Part shown: positions 19,122-28,398 of the stretch, in pieces | How the letters are laid out: each line of letters begins with the position of its first letter | Position numbering within the stretch: the stretch's first letter is position 1 | Program-made: the position numbers and the translations under genes | Source of the DNA: Thermoplasma volcanium GSS1 | GTDB lineage: Archaea > Thermoplasmatota > Thermoplasmata > Thermoplasmatales > Thermoplasmataceae | NCBI RefSeq assembly: GCF_000011185.1 | Contig: NC_002689.2 | Location: 930,001-994,000 of the forward strand | Direction: 5' to 3' | Length of the DNA stretch: 64,000 nt | Notes under the pieces: generated by a model | The model's database searches: none | Told to the model about the DNA's origin: nothing | Seen by the model: only the letters and a program-made list of their open reading frames with translations

Positions 19122-19657
19122 CATTTATATTCGAGGAAACAGAGATACCCGATGTTATCCATATTGTGTGCAATAGATATGAAGATAACAGAGGGTATTT
19201 TGAAGAGCGTTACAAAGCTTCAGAATTTGATCGAATACTACATGTTAGATTTGTTCAGGATAATCATTCTTTTTCAAGAAGAGGTGTCATTCGAGGGTTG
19301 CATTTCCAAAGAGAACCCATGGCTCAAGGAAAGCTTGTTGGGGTTATAACTGGAAGGATATATGATGTTGCTGTTGATTTAAGGAAAGATTCTGTAACAT
19401 TCGGCAAATGGGTATATAGGGTGTTGAGCAACAATGAGATGCTTTGGATACCCAGGGGTTTTGCACACGGTTTTCAAGCCTTAGAAGATTCGCATGTTGT
19501 TTACAAAGTAGACAATGAGTTTTCTCGCCAACACGAAGATGGCATAATCTTTAACGATCCAGACTTGGCTATAGACTGGCCAATCAAGGATCCAATTGTA
19601 TCTGAGAAAGATATTAAGCTTGGGACGTTCAGAAACTTTAGGGGTAGTTCAAAATGA
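19118..19657 (+). CDS. rmlC: dTDP-4-dehydrorhamnose 3,5-epimerase
   Basis: It epimerises C3 and C5 of the dTDP-4-keto-6-deoxyglucose ring. The 179-residue cupin shows the family's DNRGYF-like start (EDNRGYFEERYKASEF), the substrate and catalytic-histidine segment RRGVIRGLHFQ, the second active-site part IPRGFAHGFQALED, and the C-terminal FNDPDLAIDWP. The length is typical. Four-base overlaps (ATGA) with both neighbours show translational coupling in the operon. Confidence 0.95.
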   Translation: MTFIFEETEIPDVIHIVCNRYEDNRGYFEERYKASEFDRILHVRFVQDNHSFSRRGVIRGLHFQREPMAQGKLVGVITGRIYDVAVDLRKDSVTFGKWVYRVLSNNEMLWIPRGFAHGFQALEDSHVVYKVDNEFSRQHEDGIIFNDPDLAIDWPIKDPIVSEKDIKLGTFRNFRGSSK

Positions 19658-20610
19658 AATTGTTAGTAACTGGTGGTGCAGGCTTCATAGGGTCAAACTT
19701 CATAAATTATTGGTTAAAAAAGCACCAGAGAGACAGCATTGTCAACGTAGACAAATTAACGTATGCTGCAAATCCTGATTATGTTGATCATAAATCATTC
19801 TCGGACAGATACGAACTCATTAAAGCAGACATTGCAAATGCAAAACAAATAGAATCCATTATAAAGGATGTAGACTGTGTTGTCAATTTTGCAGCGGAAT
19901 CCCATGTTGACAACTCCATAAAATCTCCCGAACCATTCATACGCTCAAATTACGTTGGCGTTTACAATATTCTTGAGGCAGTTAGAAAATATGACATAAG
20001 ATTCCACCAGATTTCGACTGATGAAGTTTTTGGCTCTTTACCTCTGGATTCGTCTCAAAAATTCGATGAACATTCACCCTATGCTCCACGTAATCCGTAC
20101 TCAGCTACCAAGGCGGCTGCTGATATGCTTGTAAGATCGTATATCAATACCTACGGAATCAAGGCAACCATATCAAATTGCAGCAACAATTATGGTCCAA
20201 ACCAGCATCGTGAAAAACTAATTCCTAAGACTGTTTACAATGCAATTCACAATTTTAGAATACCTATTTACGGAAGTGGAAGGCAAATTAGAGACTGGAT
20301 ACATGTACTGGATCACTGTAGTGCGATCGAAGCTATACTGGAAAGAGGCAGAATTGGTGAAACGTACCTTGTGAGCGCCAGAAATGAACAACACAACATT
20401 GATGTTGTAAAAAAGATACTTGGTATTTTAGGCAAAGATGAATCGCTAATAGAATACGTATCAGATAGGCCAGGACACGACGTGAGGTATGCAATAGACC
20501 CCAAGAAAATCGAGAATGAACTTGACTGGAAACCTTCAATACCTTTTGATGAGGGCTTGAGAGATACGGTGAATCACTATGCGTCATTATTTTCTAATGA
20601 GCTAAGATAA
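19654..20610 (+). CDS. rmlB: dTDP-glucose 4,6-dehydratase
   Basis: It converts dTDP-glucose to dTDP-4-keto-6-deoxyglucose. The 318-residue extended short-chain dehydrogenase has the NAD site VTGGAGFIGSNFINYW, the substrate-contact motif NFAAESHVDNSI, the dehydratase-specific STDEVFGSL (Asp-Glu pair) and the catalytic YSATKAAAD (Tyr-x3-Lys). Later motifs CSNNYGPNQHREKLIP and RDWIHVLDHC are also family-typical. It is the last gene of the rhamnose operon; the following DNA holds transposon debris. The product should feed glycosyltransferases such as the one at 22290. Confidence 0.95.
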   Translation: MKLLVTGGAGFIGSNFINYWLKKHQRDSIVNVDKLTYAANPDYVDHKSFSDRYELIKADIANAKQIESIIKDVDCVVNFAAESHVDNSIKSPEPFIRSNYVGVYNILEAVRKYDIRFHQISTDEVFGSLPLDSSQKFDEHSPYAPRNPYSATKAAADMLVRSYINTYGIKATISNCSNNYGPNQHREKLIPKTVYNAIHNFRIPIYGSGRQIRDWIHVLDHCSAIEAILERGRIGETYLVSARNEQHNIDVVKKILGILGKDESLIEYVSDRPGHDVRYAIDPKKIENELDWKPSIPFDEGLRDTVNHYASLFSNELR

Positions 20611-21111
20611 AAACTGAAAAACTTTTACTAAGTCATATTGACATATTCTTCTTAATTTCATTCAATTTTTATCGCTAATTGCTATAGAATCGGTCTAAGG
20701 AGTTTATACGCAAGTAGTGGAACCCTCCTTTGAGGAATAAAATAGTTTGTGGATTATTGAAAAACCATTTGTTTCGGCAACGCGCCTTCTCCAAGGGAGG
20801 TAGGTATATTGTTATGCCCTCTTCAGTAATCATGCTGCAATGTTAAAAAAAGGCAAAAGATTATTTCCATCCTACCACTGCAGAATACGGAATAATCAAC
20901 AATTCTGTAGAATAGAACTTTCCTTAAGACAGATAGTTTGCTAACAGCATGTTCCAGAGCTTTAGTGAAAAGTAATTGCCGTATTAGGGTAAAGCTCATA
21001 CTTATGAGTAAGCTAGGGTTCTGGGAAGTAGTAAAACCTCTGTGCTTTAGCTTGAGGATACACGGACTCCCCAACAAAAGTTAAATAACTTCCTACCTGT
21101 ACTATTAATAG
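20611..21111. other. AT-rich region upstream of tnpB relic
   Basis: No intact gene is seen. At 21030-21060 there is a CTCTGTGCTTTAGCTTGAGG hairpin-like sequence, which resembles the CTTTAG-type motif at the right end of the tnpB element (22240-22260). It may be the left part of the element. A Y1 transposase (tnpA) for the element would be expected here, but I could not recognise one in any frame. Confidence 0.4.
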
Positions 21112-22253
21112 ATGTTCAGAACTATTAAACTGAAATTGCCATACCGTAGGGCTATTGCAGAAACTGCTATACAATTTAGAGATCCAGTGGAAATAGTTAT
21201 GGACTAAGGGTGTGAGAATAAGACATTCAATAGAAACGGGCTCCAAAAAGGAATATAAAGGAAGGTGAGGGAGACAATACCAACACTGCCATACGCACTT
21301 GTACAAACAGGAAGGGATAAAGCATCTGAATCATTGAAAGCAACAAGGCCGGAGAAAAGGATTGAAAGGAAATCATTGACAGAAAGGTATGATAAAAGGA
21401 CATTCAAGTTCTATTTAGATTCTTATACTATTTCAATAACCACAGTTCAAGATATGTTAGTATTCTAAGTATTTTAAACACAAATCATAGACAAGTACAG
21501 AGGCGAATACGCAAATGCGGAACCTGTAATAGACAAAAAGAATAGAATTTCTGTAATGGTTCAGGTGGATACGTCTGAAAAGAAGGCAATAAACAAAGGC
21601 CAAGAGACATCAAAATAATTTACATAGACAGAGAGATAAAGATAATAGCAGTTTTATCGAAAAATAAATTTCTCAACAGCAGGCACTTAAGGGAAGCGAA
21701 AGGCTGGTATCAATATCTAAAGAGGAAGTTACAGCACTTATGCCATCGTTCTCCGAAGAAGAAATTGAGGAAGATTGAAAGGAAAGAGAGGGTGTTCGTG
21801 CGCGATGTGAATCATTTAATATCAAAATAGGTCGTATCGCTTCCCTATGATGTAATAACTCTTGAGGTATTGGGACCTGCAAAAAAGAAGAAAAAAGGAA
21901 AAGAGAAGAAATTCAGGAGGGAGCTAGGATCGTGGTCAGCGGTAGAACTTGAGAAGTTCATAGAATACAAGGCAGAAGATGCAGGCAAGAAAGTAATATA
22001 TATAAATCCAAAGTACTCTCCTCAGAAATGTTCAAGATGTGGATATGTAAGCAAAGAAAATAGGCATGACTCGGTGTTCAAGTGCAAAAACTGCGGCTTT
22101 GAATTAAACGCAGATCTGAATGCCTCAAGAAACATTGAAGTTATCCGCGTGTCTGAGTACTTCAGGCTGTTGTCAGCAAGCCAATCGTTGCTGTTCAATG
22201 AAACTCCACTTACGGGTGGAGCCGGAGACCAACGGCAAGCTCCAAAGCTTTAG
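21112..22253 (+). pseudogene. tnpB: Decayed tnpB (IS200/IS605-type OrfB)
   Basis: The start (MFRTIKLKLPYR at 21112) is typical of archaeal TnpB. It is followed by fragments in several frames: PTLPYALVQTGRDKA near 21280, YLREAKGWYQYLKRKL near 21700, and the intact C-terminal part from about 21850. That part ends with the nuclease/zinc-finger module: INPKYSPQKCSRCGYVSKEN, then CKNCGFELNADLNASRNI. The two CxxC pairs and the RuvC aspartate in ADLNA are intact, but the upstream frameshifts and stops prevent a working enzyme. TnpB proteins are RNA-guided nucleases of IS200/IS605 elements. It separates the rhamnose operon from the glycosyltransferase at 22290. Confidence 0.85.
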
Positions 22254-22268
22254 CGTGGAGTAGCTGAC
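22196..22268 (+). ncRNA. Right end / reRNA (omegaRNA) relic of tnpB element
   Basis: The 3' end of the tnpB relic overlaps a compact structured sequence. CTCCAC (22204-22209) pairs with GTGGAG (22216-22221), and a second stem joins CTCCA near 22240 with TGGAG near 22256-22260 around CTTTAG. This arrangement is what is found at right ends of IS605-type elements, from which the guide RNA of TnpB is processed. The cleavage end would be near GTAGCTGAC at 22260-22268, so the guide-like segment would be the following 16-20 bases. The match is by family pattern; I have no expression evidence. Confidence 0.5.
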
Positions 22269-22289
22269 TAATATTTGGGTGATCCATAA

Positions 22290-23267
22290 ATGATGGCCAA
22301 TGTAAGCGTTATAATCTCTGCCCACGATCGCAAAAAATATGTGATGAATGCCATTAAAAGTGTTCTGGATCAATCAGTCGGCAGAGATAAGATCGAAATA
22401 ATACTCGTGAAGAACTTTTCTGATGTAGCCTTAGATAATTTCTGCGAAAAAAATAAGATCAAGAACGTTCTCTTCTTCGGCCCAACCCTTGGCGAAAAGA
22501 TGGCTAGGGGTATTATGGAATCGAGCTCAGAAATTATATGCTTTCTGGACGATGATGACATGTTCGAGCCTAACAAAGTAGAAAATGTGCTAAAGGCTTT
22601 TAATGAGGACGATATTGTATACTACCACAATGGCGTAAGAATCATAGATGAAGATGGCCGGATTGTAGAGAAGAACTATACTGGCAGGATGCGCGTTAAT
22701 GTCAGGCTAAATGATGCCAGAAGCATTAAGATGGCCAGAAAGTTAAACGGAGACTGGTACATGAGCTGTATAAGTGTGAGAAGGGACTTTGCGGTATCGA
22801 TGATTGATACTTTGAAATCTCTACCAGCTAGCTTTGATAAGCTGATGTATTATTCTGCTCTTGCATCCAAAGGCGTATTAATAGTCGATAATGCTCCTTT
22901 AACTAGGTATAGATTGCACTCGAGCCTGACTACAGTTATTGGGGATCAGGATCACTTTCTGAAAAGGAAATTGATTTTCTTCAACAAGAGTGCGGATACA
23001 GCGAAATACCTTTTAAATAAATACGGAGATCCTAAAACTTCAAGCCCATACCGGCTATTTTACCTCCACGAACTTATGATGCTCTCTGCCCTAGGATCTG
23101 TAAACAAACTTTCGTATAGGGAAACGCTAAATGCATTGCAGGATATCTTTCATTACGGAAACCGAGCGGATCTAATTTGGCTTATCTTAAGCCTTTTCAG
23201 TAAAGTATCAGGCAAGATGACATCAACTATAGTTTATCGGTATATGATGAATTATTTTTTGCTATAA
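22290..23267 (+). CDS. GT2-family glycosyltransferase
   Basis: A 325-residue GT-A glycosyltransferase, paralogous to the one at 5209-6231. It has NVSVIISAHDRKKYVMNAIK at the start, IILVKNF, the metal site FLDDDDMFEPNK near residue 90, and IVYYHNGVRIIDEDG. The C-terminal third is helical with no clear motif. It is likely to transfer a sugar, perhaps rhamnose made by the adjacent operon, to a surface glycan; this is inference from position only. The ribosome binding site GGGTGATC at 22277-22284 is strong and well placed for the ATG at 22290 or 22293. That site sits just past the tnpB element's right end. Confidence 0.87.
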   Translation: MMANVSVIISAHDRKKYVMNAIKSVLDQSVGRDKIEIILVKNFSDVALDNFCEKNKIKNVLFFGPTLGEKMARGIMESSSEIICFLDDDDMFEPNKVENVLKAFNEDDIVYYHNGVRIIDEDGRIVEKNYTGRMRVNVRLNDARSIKMARKLNGDWYMSCISVRRDFAVSMIDTLKSLPASFDKLMYYSALASKGVLIVDNAPLTRYRLHSSLTTVIGDQDHFLKRKLIFFNKSADTAKYLLNKYGDPKTSSPYRLFYLHELMMLSALGSVNKLSYRETLNALQDIFHYGNRADLIWLILSLFSKVSGKMTSTIVYRYMMNYFLL

Positions 23268-23313
23268 TAGAATAGATTGCTTACTTTTTTATACATTTTA
23301 ATTATGTATTGCT

Positions 23314-24084
23314 ATGATGATTCTTGTTACAGGCCACAGGGGATTTATAGGTTCGCACATCTATTCCTATTTCAATGGAAACAGTGAGGTTTATGGCTTT
23401 GATATTGGGGATAAATTAGAAGATCGAAGGTATGATGTAATTATTCATATGGCTGCGAGAGGCCTTATCCGGAAATCTATAGAATTTCCATACGATTATT
23501 TCCAGGACGATTTATCTTTGGTTGTTAGATTTTTAGAATTAGCCAGGAAAAATGATAGTGTATTTATTTTTCCAAGTTCAGGTTCTACTGCAGAACCAAC
23601 AAATCCATATTCTCTCGCCAAGAAAAATGCAGAGGAATGGATAAGGCTTTACGGAAAATTGTATGGTCTGAAATATTACATACTCAGGTTTTTCAACATA
23701 TACGGAGATGGCGCAAAGAAAGGTGCCGTTTATTTATTCACTAAAGCTGCATTATCTGGAGAAGAGGCGATAGTATATGGTGATGGAAGTCACATTAGAG
23801 ATTTCTTGTACGTTGGTGACGTACCAATAACAATCGAAAGGATACTAAATGAAAAATACAGAACTGGAGAGTACGAGGTAGGATCGGGGAAGGGAACATC
23901 AGTAAACGATTTGATATCGCTCATTGAAAAGGTTACTGGAAAAAAGATTAGAACTAGGCATGAAGATTACATTGTCCCAGAGGCAAGCGAACTTGTTGCA
24001 AAGAATACAATAGTCAAAAATCCAACACCGCTTGAAGTTGGGGTAGAAAGAGTAATGGAATTCATACTTAAAGATAATCAGTAA
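23314..24084 (+). CDS. NAD-dependent sugar epimerase/dehydratase
   Basis: A 256-residue extended short-chain dehydrogenase. It shows the NAD-binding VTGHRGFIGSHIYSYF, IIHMAARG, the catalytic YSLAKKNAEEW (Tyr-x3-Lys) and FFNIYGDGA and RDFLYVGDV, the last two typical of UDP-glucose 4-epimerase-like enzymes. It is shorter than most (about 310), with a compressed first half. It could supply a nucleotide sugar to the neighbouring glycosyltransferases; the precise reaction is unknown. A TATA-like TTTTTATACA at about 23288-23297 lies about 20 bases before tandem ATGs at 23314 and 23317, so it may have its own leaderless transcript. Confidence 0.85.
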   Translation: MMILVTGHRGFIGSHIYSYFNGNSEVYGFDIGDKLEDRRYDVIIHMAARGLIRKSIEFPYDYFQDDLSLVVRFLELARKNDSVFIFPSSGSTAEPTNPYSLAKKNAEEWIRLYGKLYGLKYYILRFFNIYGDGAKKGAVYLFTKAALSGEEAIVYGDGSHIRDFLYVGDVPITIERILNEKYRTGEYEVGSGKGTSVNDLISLIEKVTGKKIRTRHEDYIVPEASELVAKNTIVKNPTPLEVGVERVMEFILKDNQ

Positions 24085-24539
24085 CTTTATTGCTTTATAA
24101 CCAATTCTAGATTTTAAATTAAATTGCTATAAAATTTAGCCCTTTACAGAAATTAATGTATTTCTAAATGTTATCCCGTTGACTTTAAATTTTTATATAA
24201 TGCCTTTTGCTATTTGCGATAGTATATATTCAATAAACATTATTTACTTATATAATCTGAAAAACATATATACAGATATTGCTATACCTAATTGGAGGGG
24301 AAGATACGTCTTCTGAGCAAGAAGGATTATCAAAGAATGCTATGGGCCTCCCTGGACTGATCCTAGTATCATTAACCCTAGAGCGGTATCAGAGCATGGT
24401 TTATCAATTAGTATTGATAAAAACTATAAAATATCCAAAAAAATAATATCTTTTATCATTGAATAGGAAATCCGTTTATACTGATCTAATTATGAGGCTT
24501 CTGGTGCACTATCAAAATTTAAATTTCACATTCCAATAA
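24085..24539. other. AT-rich intergenic DNA, no gene seen
   Basis: Very AT-rich DNA after the epimerase gene. I see no ORF, RNA gene or recognisable repeat. A small translatable scrap at about 24290-24360 is interrupted by stops and does not match a family I know. Confidence 0.45.
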
Positions 24540-25320
24540 GGTATTAGTGATTTATTATTTCCATATCTAGTGGGTCAGGAAGCCTGATTATGTTCGAAAT
24601 CAACCATTACTGATGCAGAGGAATATACATTTATTCCAGGCATTGTCATAAGAATATGGGTATCATCCCTATTCTCAGCTATACGGGATATCTCATCACC
24701 GATTATATATTCGATATCCCATATTTACGATGGACTGTTCATCATGTCTGCTAGTACAATAGGATAGACCAGGTGCATAGATCCTTTCGTAAGATTCGTC
24801 GATTTAATTCAATCCGTGACTTCGGAATATATCCGTAACAACGATACTTATCCCATACCCTGAAAGCATTTCGTATACCCTGGTCTTTATAACCGCAACA
24901 TCTTCACCCAACATCTTTCATCTCAGAAGTATATGACGATCATGATTCCAGTGATGGAAGATAAACTTCATGCATCTCATAAAGCCTAAAAAGTTTTATA
25001 AGCATTTACGGACACTCTTTTATCATTCTTCTTGAATTTATTAAATGTGAAGGCAAGCTTTGAATGTTCTGCAATATGTATGGAGAATCCCGTGCCCCTC
25101 AACACCCTGAATACGTACATTCCCGTTGTTTGCATTTCCAAGGCAATTTCACATCCCATACACAAATATCTAGATCAGAATTCATTCTATGCATCCTCAT
25201 TGTTCGATATTTCTCACTGTTCACGGATTTCCCGTATTTTTCAATTTCCGTAACGAATACAGTATTTTATGAAAATTTAGCCATATATAGACATCGATCA
25301 CTTCCTGTTGTGGTTAGAAT
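24540..25320 (-). pseudogene. Decayed IS110-type transposase
   Basis: Read on the minus strand with frameshifts, the fragments follow IS110-family order. Near 25230-25290 is VFVTEIEKYGKSVNSEKYRT, the DEDD N-terminal region after the first catalytic aspartate. Near 25040-25130 is GMYVFRVLRGTGFSIHIAEH with HSKLAFTFNKFKKNDK, the part leading into the K.D site. Near 24640-24730 are IGDEISRIAENRDDTHILMT and MPGINVYSSASV, which match the C-terminal helix-hairpin-helix region (L.tiPGvg..tA). No frame is intact. IS110 elements carry their catalytic domain in this unusual order and use a bridge RNA, but no bridge-RNA region was identified here. Confidence 0.7.
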
Positions 25321-25765
25321 TTAAAGTATAACGAAATGGCAGACTTCTATTCACCCTTGTCTTGCGGAAATATGTAAAAGCGAAGTGCAGTCAATCTTTT
25401 CTACGAAGTACTGGCCAAATATACGATAAACTACTTTTCCAACTCTCACGCTTGCAGCGCCCTACAAAGTCGGTAAAAAGAACTTTTTAATGACATATAT
25501 CCCCTATGTTAATCTGGAAAAACGATATTGTCTATAATAATCACAATTGATGGAATTTGTTCCAATATATCATACTATCATTATCTTCTTAATAATTTTC
25601 TGAATTAACCAGATATTTAATAAAATCAGATATCTCTAATTGGAATAAATAAAAACTCATCACAAGATGCCAACTCGTGCATCAAAAATTTGATAATTTC
25701 CGTTTATCTACATTTTAAATTCGCTGTATTAGAAAAAAGATAAATACATCCTAGAGCATATATAT
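25321..25765. other. Intergenic DNA before Bat-type regulator
   Basis: I see no gene here. Near the end, GATAAATAC at about 25739-25747 is a TATA-like element 23 bases before the ATG at 25766, so the next gene is probably transcribed without a leader. Confidence 0.45.
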
Positions 25766-26419
25766 ATGATGTATTACCTCTCATTCTCAATATCTAGCAA
25801 CTGCGGGTTATCCGCGGCTGCCGAACACTTACAAAATAAAATAGTAACTCTAAACGTTATAAATTCTACGGATTTTAATACCGTCATTGCTTTCACTCTT
25901 GCTAGAGATATAGACGCAATGAGAAATGATTTTGCTAAGGACTTCAAAACAGTCTATATAGCAAGAGGTAAAAAAGCAGCCTTCATCAACGGTACTAAAA
26001 TATCCCATGGCATAGTGCCAGCAATGATCTCAGAACAGATAATACCTTTATACCCGATATTTGCAGAAAACGGATCGGAGTGGTTCAATGCCATTGTATT
26101 GGAGAAAGAACATATTGATAATTTTGTCGCTTTAATAGAAAAGAAGAATAACATTGAAACACTTGATTATGAAAGGATCAGGAACGGCGACTCAATGTTT
26201 TCTATCATTAAGAATGCGAACAGAGGGATATTCACTTTGGAGCTTACAGAAACTGAGCGCAGGATAGTAAATTCATCTTTGAGACAGGGGTTCTTTTCAT
26301 GGCCGAGATCCTATGACTTAACGTCTATTTCACGGGAGTTTGGCCTAACTAAGCCCACTATACTCTATCACATTAGGAATGCAGAGCGAAAAGTTATGGA
26401 AGCTCTTTTCGGTTCTTGA
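25766..26419 (+). CDS. Bat-type (HTH_10) transcriptional regulator
   Basis: A 217-residue protein. The C-terminal 60 residues form a helix-turn-helix of the HTH_10/Bat class seen mainly in archaea: LTETERRIVNSSLRQGFFSW, then SYDLTSISREFGLTKPTILYHIR with the recognition helix at TKPTILYHI. The N-terminal 150 residues resemble the small ligand-sensing region found in such proteins (MMYYLSFSISSNCGLSAAAE), but I cannot name a ligand. It is alone, with non-coding DNA on both sides, so its targets cannot be read from its neighbours. The start is uncertain between ATGs at 25766 and 25769. Confidence 0.8.
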   Translation: MMYYLSFSISSNCGLSAAAEHLQNKIVTLNVINSTDFNTVIAFTLARDIDAMRNDFAKDFKTVYIARGKKAAFINGTKISHGIVPAMISEQIIPLYPIFAENGSEWFNAIVLEKEHIDNFVALIEKKNNIETLDYERIRNGDSMFSIIKNANRGIFTLELTETERRIVNSSLRQGFFSWPRSYDLTSISREFGLTKPTILYHIRNAERKVMEALFGS

Positions 26420-26953
26420 ATCATAGCTCTTGATGTATTCAATTATTATTTTTATTTAAGTATATCCGTAATCTTCTACTTTGATGCATGAATTTATAGC
26501 GTTTATTTCCACATTGAACATGATTTTTCAATATCTCCCAAATGGCTAAGCACCACCGGTCAATTTGAGCATATTTTTGAAAGAAAGATGGTACCAGAAA
26601 ATCAAAACTGGCTGTTACGTTATTTGTTCCACATTAAGTATCAATCAGCGACTCTTATGCTTCTGTTTGCGTAATTCATTGATTCTACAAATCATCATAC
26701 AACCATTATTGTTTACACTGTCCAATTTTTCTTATAACAGGTGTCAATTTACAGCAACCAGACTTTTTTCGTGCTTTATTCAATGGATAAACAATCTTTC
26801 CAGCTGCTCTATCATAAGTGATCTGAGAGTATCATACGAACAGATTAAGCTGGAAGATACCAATATATATTCTCCTTTTTTTTTAAGATGTTATTCATTG
26901 CTCATAGTCTTTTCTATTAGAATCATCAGAAATATATTTTTAGAAAAAATAAA
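26420..26953. other. Long intergenic stretch, no gene assigned
   Basis: There are plus-strand ORF-like stretches here but they are low in complexity and lack homology that I can recognise; one continues into the antisense of the transporter gene. A worn segment at about 26590-26650 could be part of a dead gene, but its identity is not supported. I report it as empty of confident features. Confidence 0.35.
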
Positions 26954-28336
26954 TTATTGGGCTATTGCCTCAACTCTTAATTTAGAAGTTTTAGGCCCTA
27001 ATAGCGCAAGGTCAAAAACAACTATTGCTATGAACACCCATATTAGTCCAAAGGATGCCAGTAGCCCGTGCGGTAGGAAGAAGGCAGTTATAAATGGTAC
27101 GAGTATTGATGTGGATATCCTGCTTACGCTGTATACTGTTCCTGCTGCGGTAGGCCTTACCCTCGTTGGAAAGATCTCAGCTTGGTAAGTATGATAGAAG
27201 TTTGAGAAGTTCCATAGTACGAATGTGGTGATGAAGCCGAATATTACTGTAGCTGTAACATTGGGTATAATACCGAACAAAGTTCCAAAAACGCCGGCGA
27301 GCACGGCGGATGCTATTATACCCCATTTCCTCTCAACCTTATCTATTATGAAAACGTTGAATATACTCCCGAAGAAGAATCCGGAATATATTATAAAGGA
27401 GAATTCTAGGGAATGTACCAGTGTTATCCCTTTATACAGAAGGAATGTAGGGGCTAAAGAAGTGAAGCCGTAGAATATACCAGTTTGGAAGAATTGGAAT
27501 ATAAGCATCATTATAGTCCTCCTCCTTAAGTCTGGTGCAAATATGTCCTTGTAACGGGACTTCCTCTCCGATACTTCCGTCTCTGACTTTGGTTCAGGGA
27601 GGCTCTGTAGGTGCTTTTCTTCTATTACCCTCTGCTCCCAATCCTTAACAATCGCATCAGCTTCCTTGTACCTCCCATGAACTTCGAGCCATCTTGGAGA
27701 TTCTCTCAACTGTGTTCTAACAGCCCAAATGGCTATTCCAACTATTCCCATGAACCAGAACAGTATCCTCCATGATACGTAGGGAGGAGCAACTATCTTC
27801 ATCTCGTAAGTCAGAAAGGCAATTACTGGACCGGCTGTTACGGCTATAGTGTAGACAGTTGCAAGCCTCTTTCCCCTTTCCTTGCCAGGCATCATTTCTG
27901 ACGTAAAAGTATCGACAATAGGGAATTCACCGCCTACACCAATCCCACCGATGAAGACGAAGATAGCTATAAGTATGGCAGTAGACATTAATCCTGCAAT
28001 TATCATGCCACCAGAGAAGACAAGCAAGTTGTATAAAAAGACTGTCCTCCTTCCTCTCTGGTCTCCAAGCCAGCCGAAGAATATACTTCCAACAAATTCG
28101 CCCAGGAAAAAAGCGGTTGGAACGACTAGCGTAGCCAGTACATGGGAAAAGTGCAGGACTGATGCCACAAGTGCTAGTATCACTCCGTTTCCAAGGAGCA
28201 TAAGCGTCTCAGCCCATTCACCACCCGTTACCATCAGAAGGAAGTTCCGTTGCGGGCTCCCGAAAGGTATCCTTTCAAGCCTGTCCGATACACTTCCCTT
28301 GTAAGTTTTTTCATCTACCATACGTGACTGAAACAA
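26954..28336 (-). CDS. MFS transporter, sugar porter/MHS type
   Basis: A 460-residue carrier with 12 predicted helices. It shows the major facilitator motif GWLGDQRGRR between helices 2 and 3, FIGGIGVGGEFPIVDTF (the G..GGE..... motif of the sugar porter and metabolite-proton symporter groups) and the ESPRWL loop, followed by a long cytoplasmic loop with many charged residues at about 190-250. It is encoded 62 bases downstream of a CoA-transferase and aldolase gene pair, so it is likely to bring in the organic acid that these enzymes process. That substrate link is inference from position. Confidence 0.85.
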   Translation of the reverse strand: MFQSRMVDEKTYKGSVSDRLERIPFGSPQRNFLLMVTGGEWAETLMLLGNGVILALVASVLHFSHVLATLVVPTAFFLGEFVGSIFFGWLGDQRGRRTVFLYNLLVFSGGMIIAGLMSTAILIAIFVFIGGIGVGGEFPIVDTFTSEMMPGKERGKRLATVYTIAVTAGPVIAFLTYEMKIVAPPYVSWRILFWFMGIVGIAIWAVRTQLRESPRWLEVHGRYKEADAIVKDWEQRVIEEKHLQSLPEPKSETEVSERKSRYKDIFAPDLRRRTIMMLIFQFFQTGIFYGFTSLAPTFLLYKGITLVHSLEFSFIIYSGFFFGSIFNVFIIDKVERKWGIIASAVLAGVFGTLFGIIPNVTATVIFGFITTFVLWNFSNFYHTYQAEIFPTRVRPTAAGTVYSVSRISTSILVPFITAFFLPHGLLASFGLIWVFIAIVVFDLALLGPKTSKLRVEAIAQ

Positions 28337-28398
28337 ACTAAATATAAGAATAAAGGTTCTAACGGGTTAAATAAAAATACGGTTTATCTTATGAACAT

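Noticed and set aside
26565-27188. 207-codon plus-strand frame overlapping the MFS gene end
   Set aside because: The second half is antisense to the transporter, and the first half has no motif, TATA or ribosome binding site.
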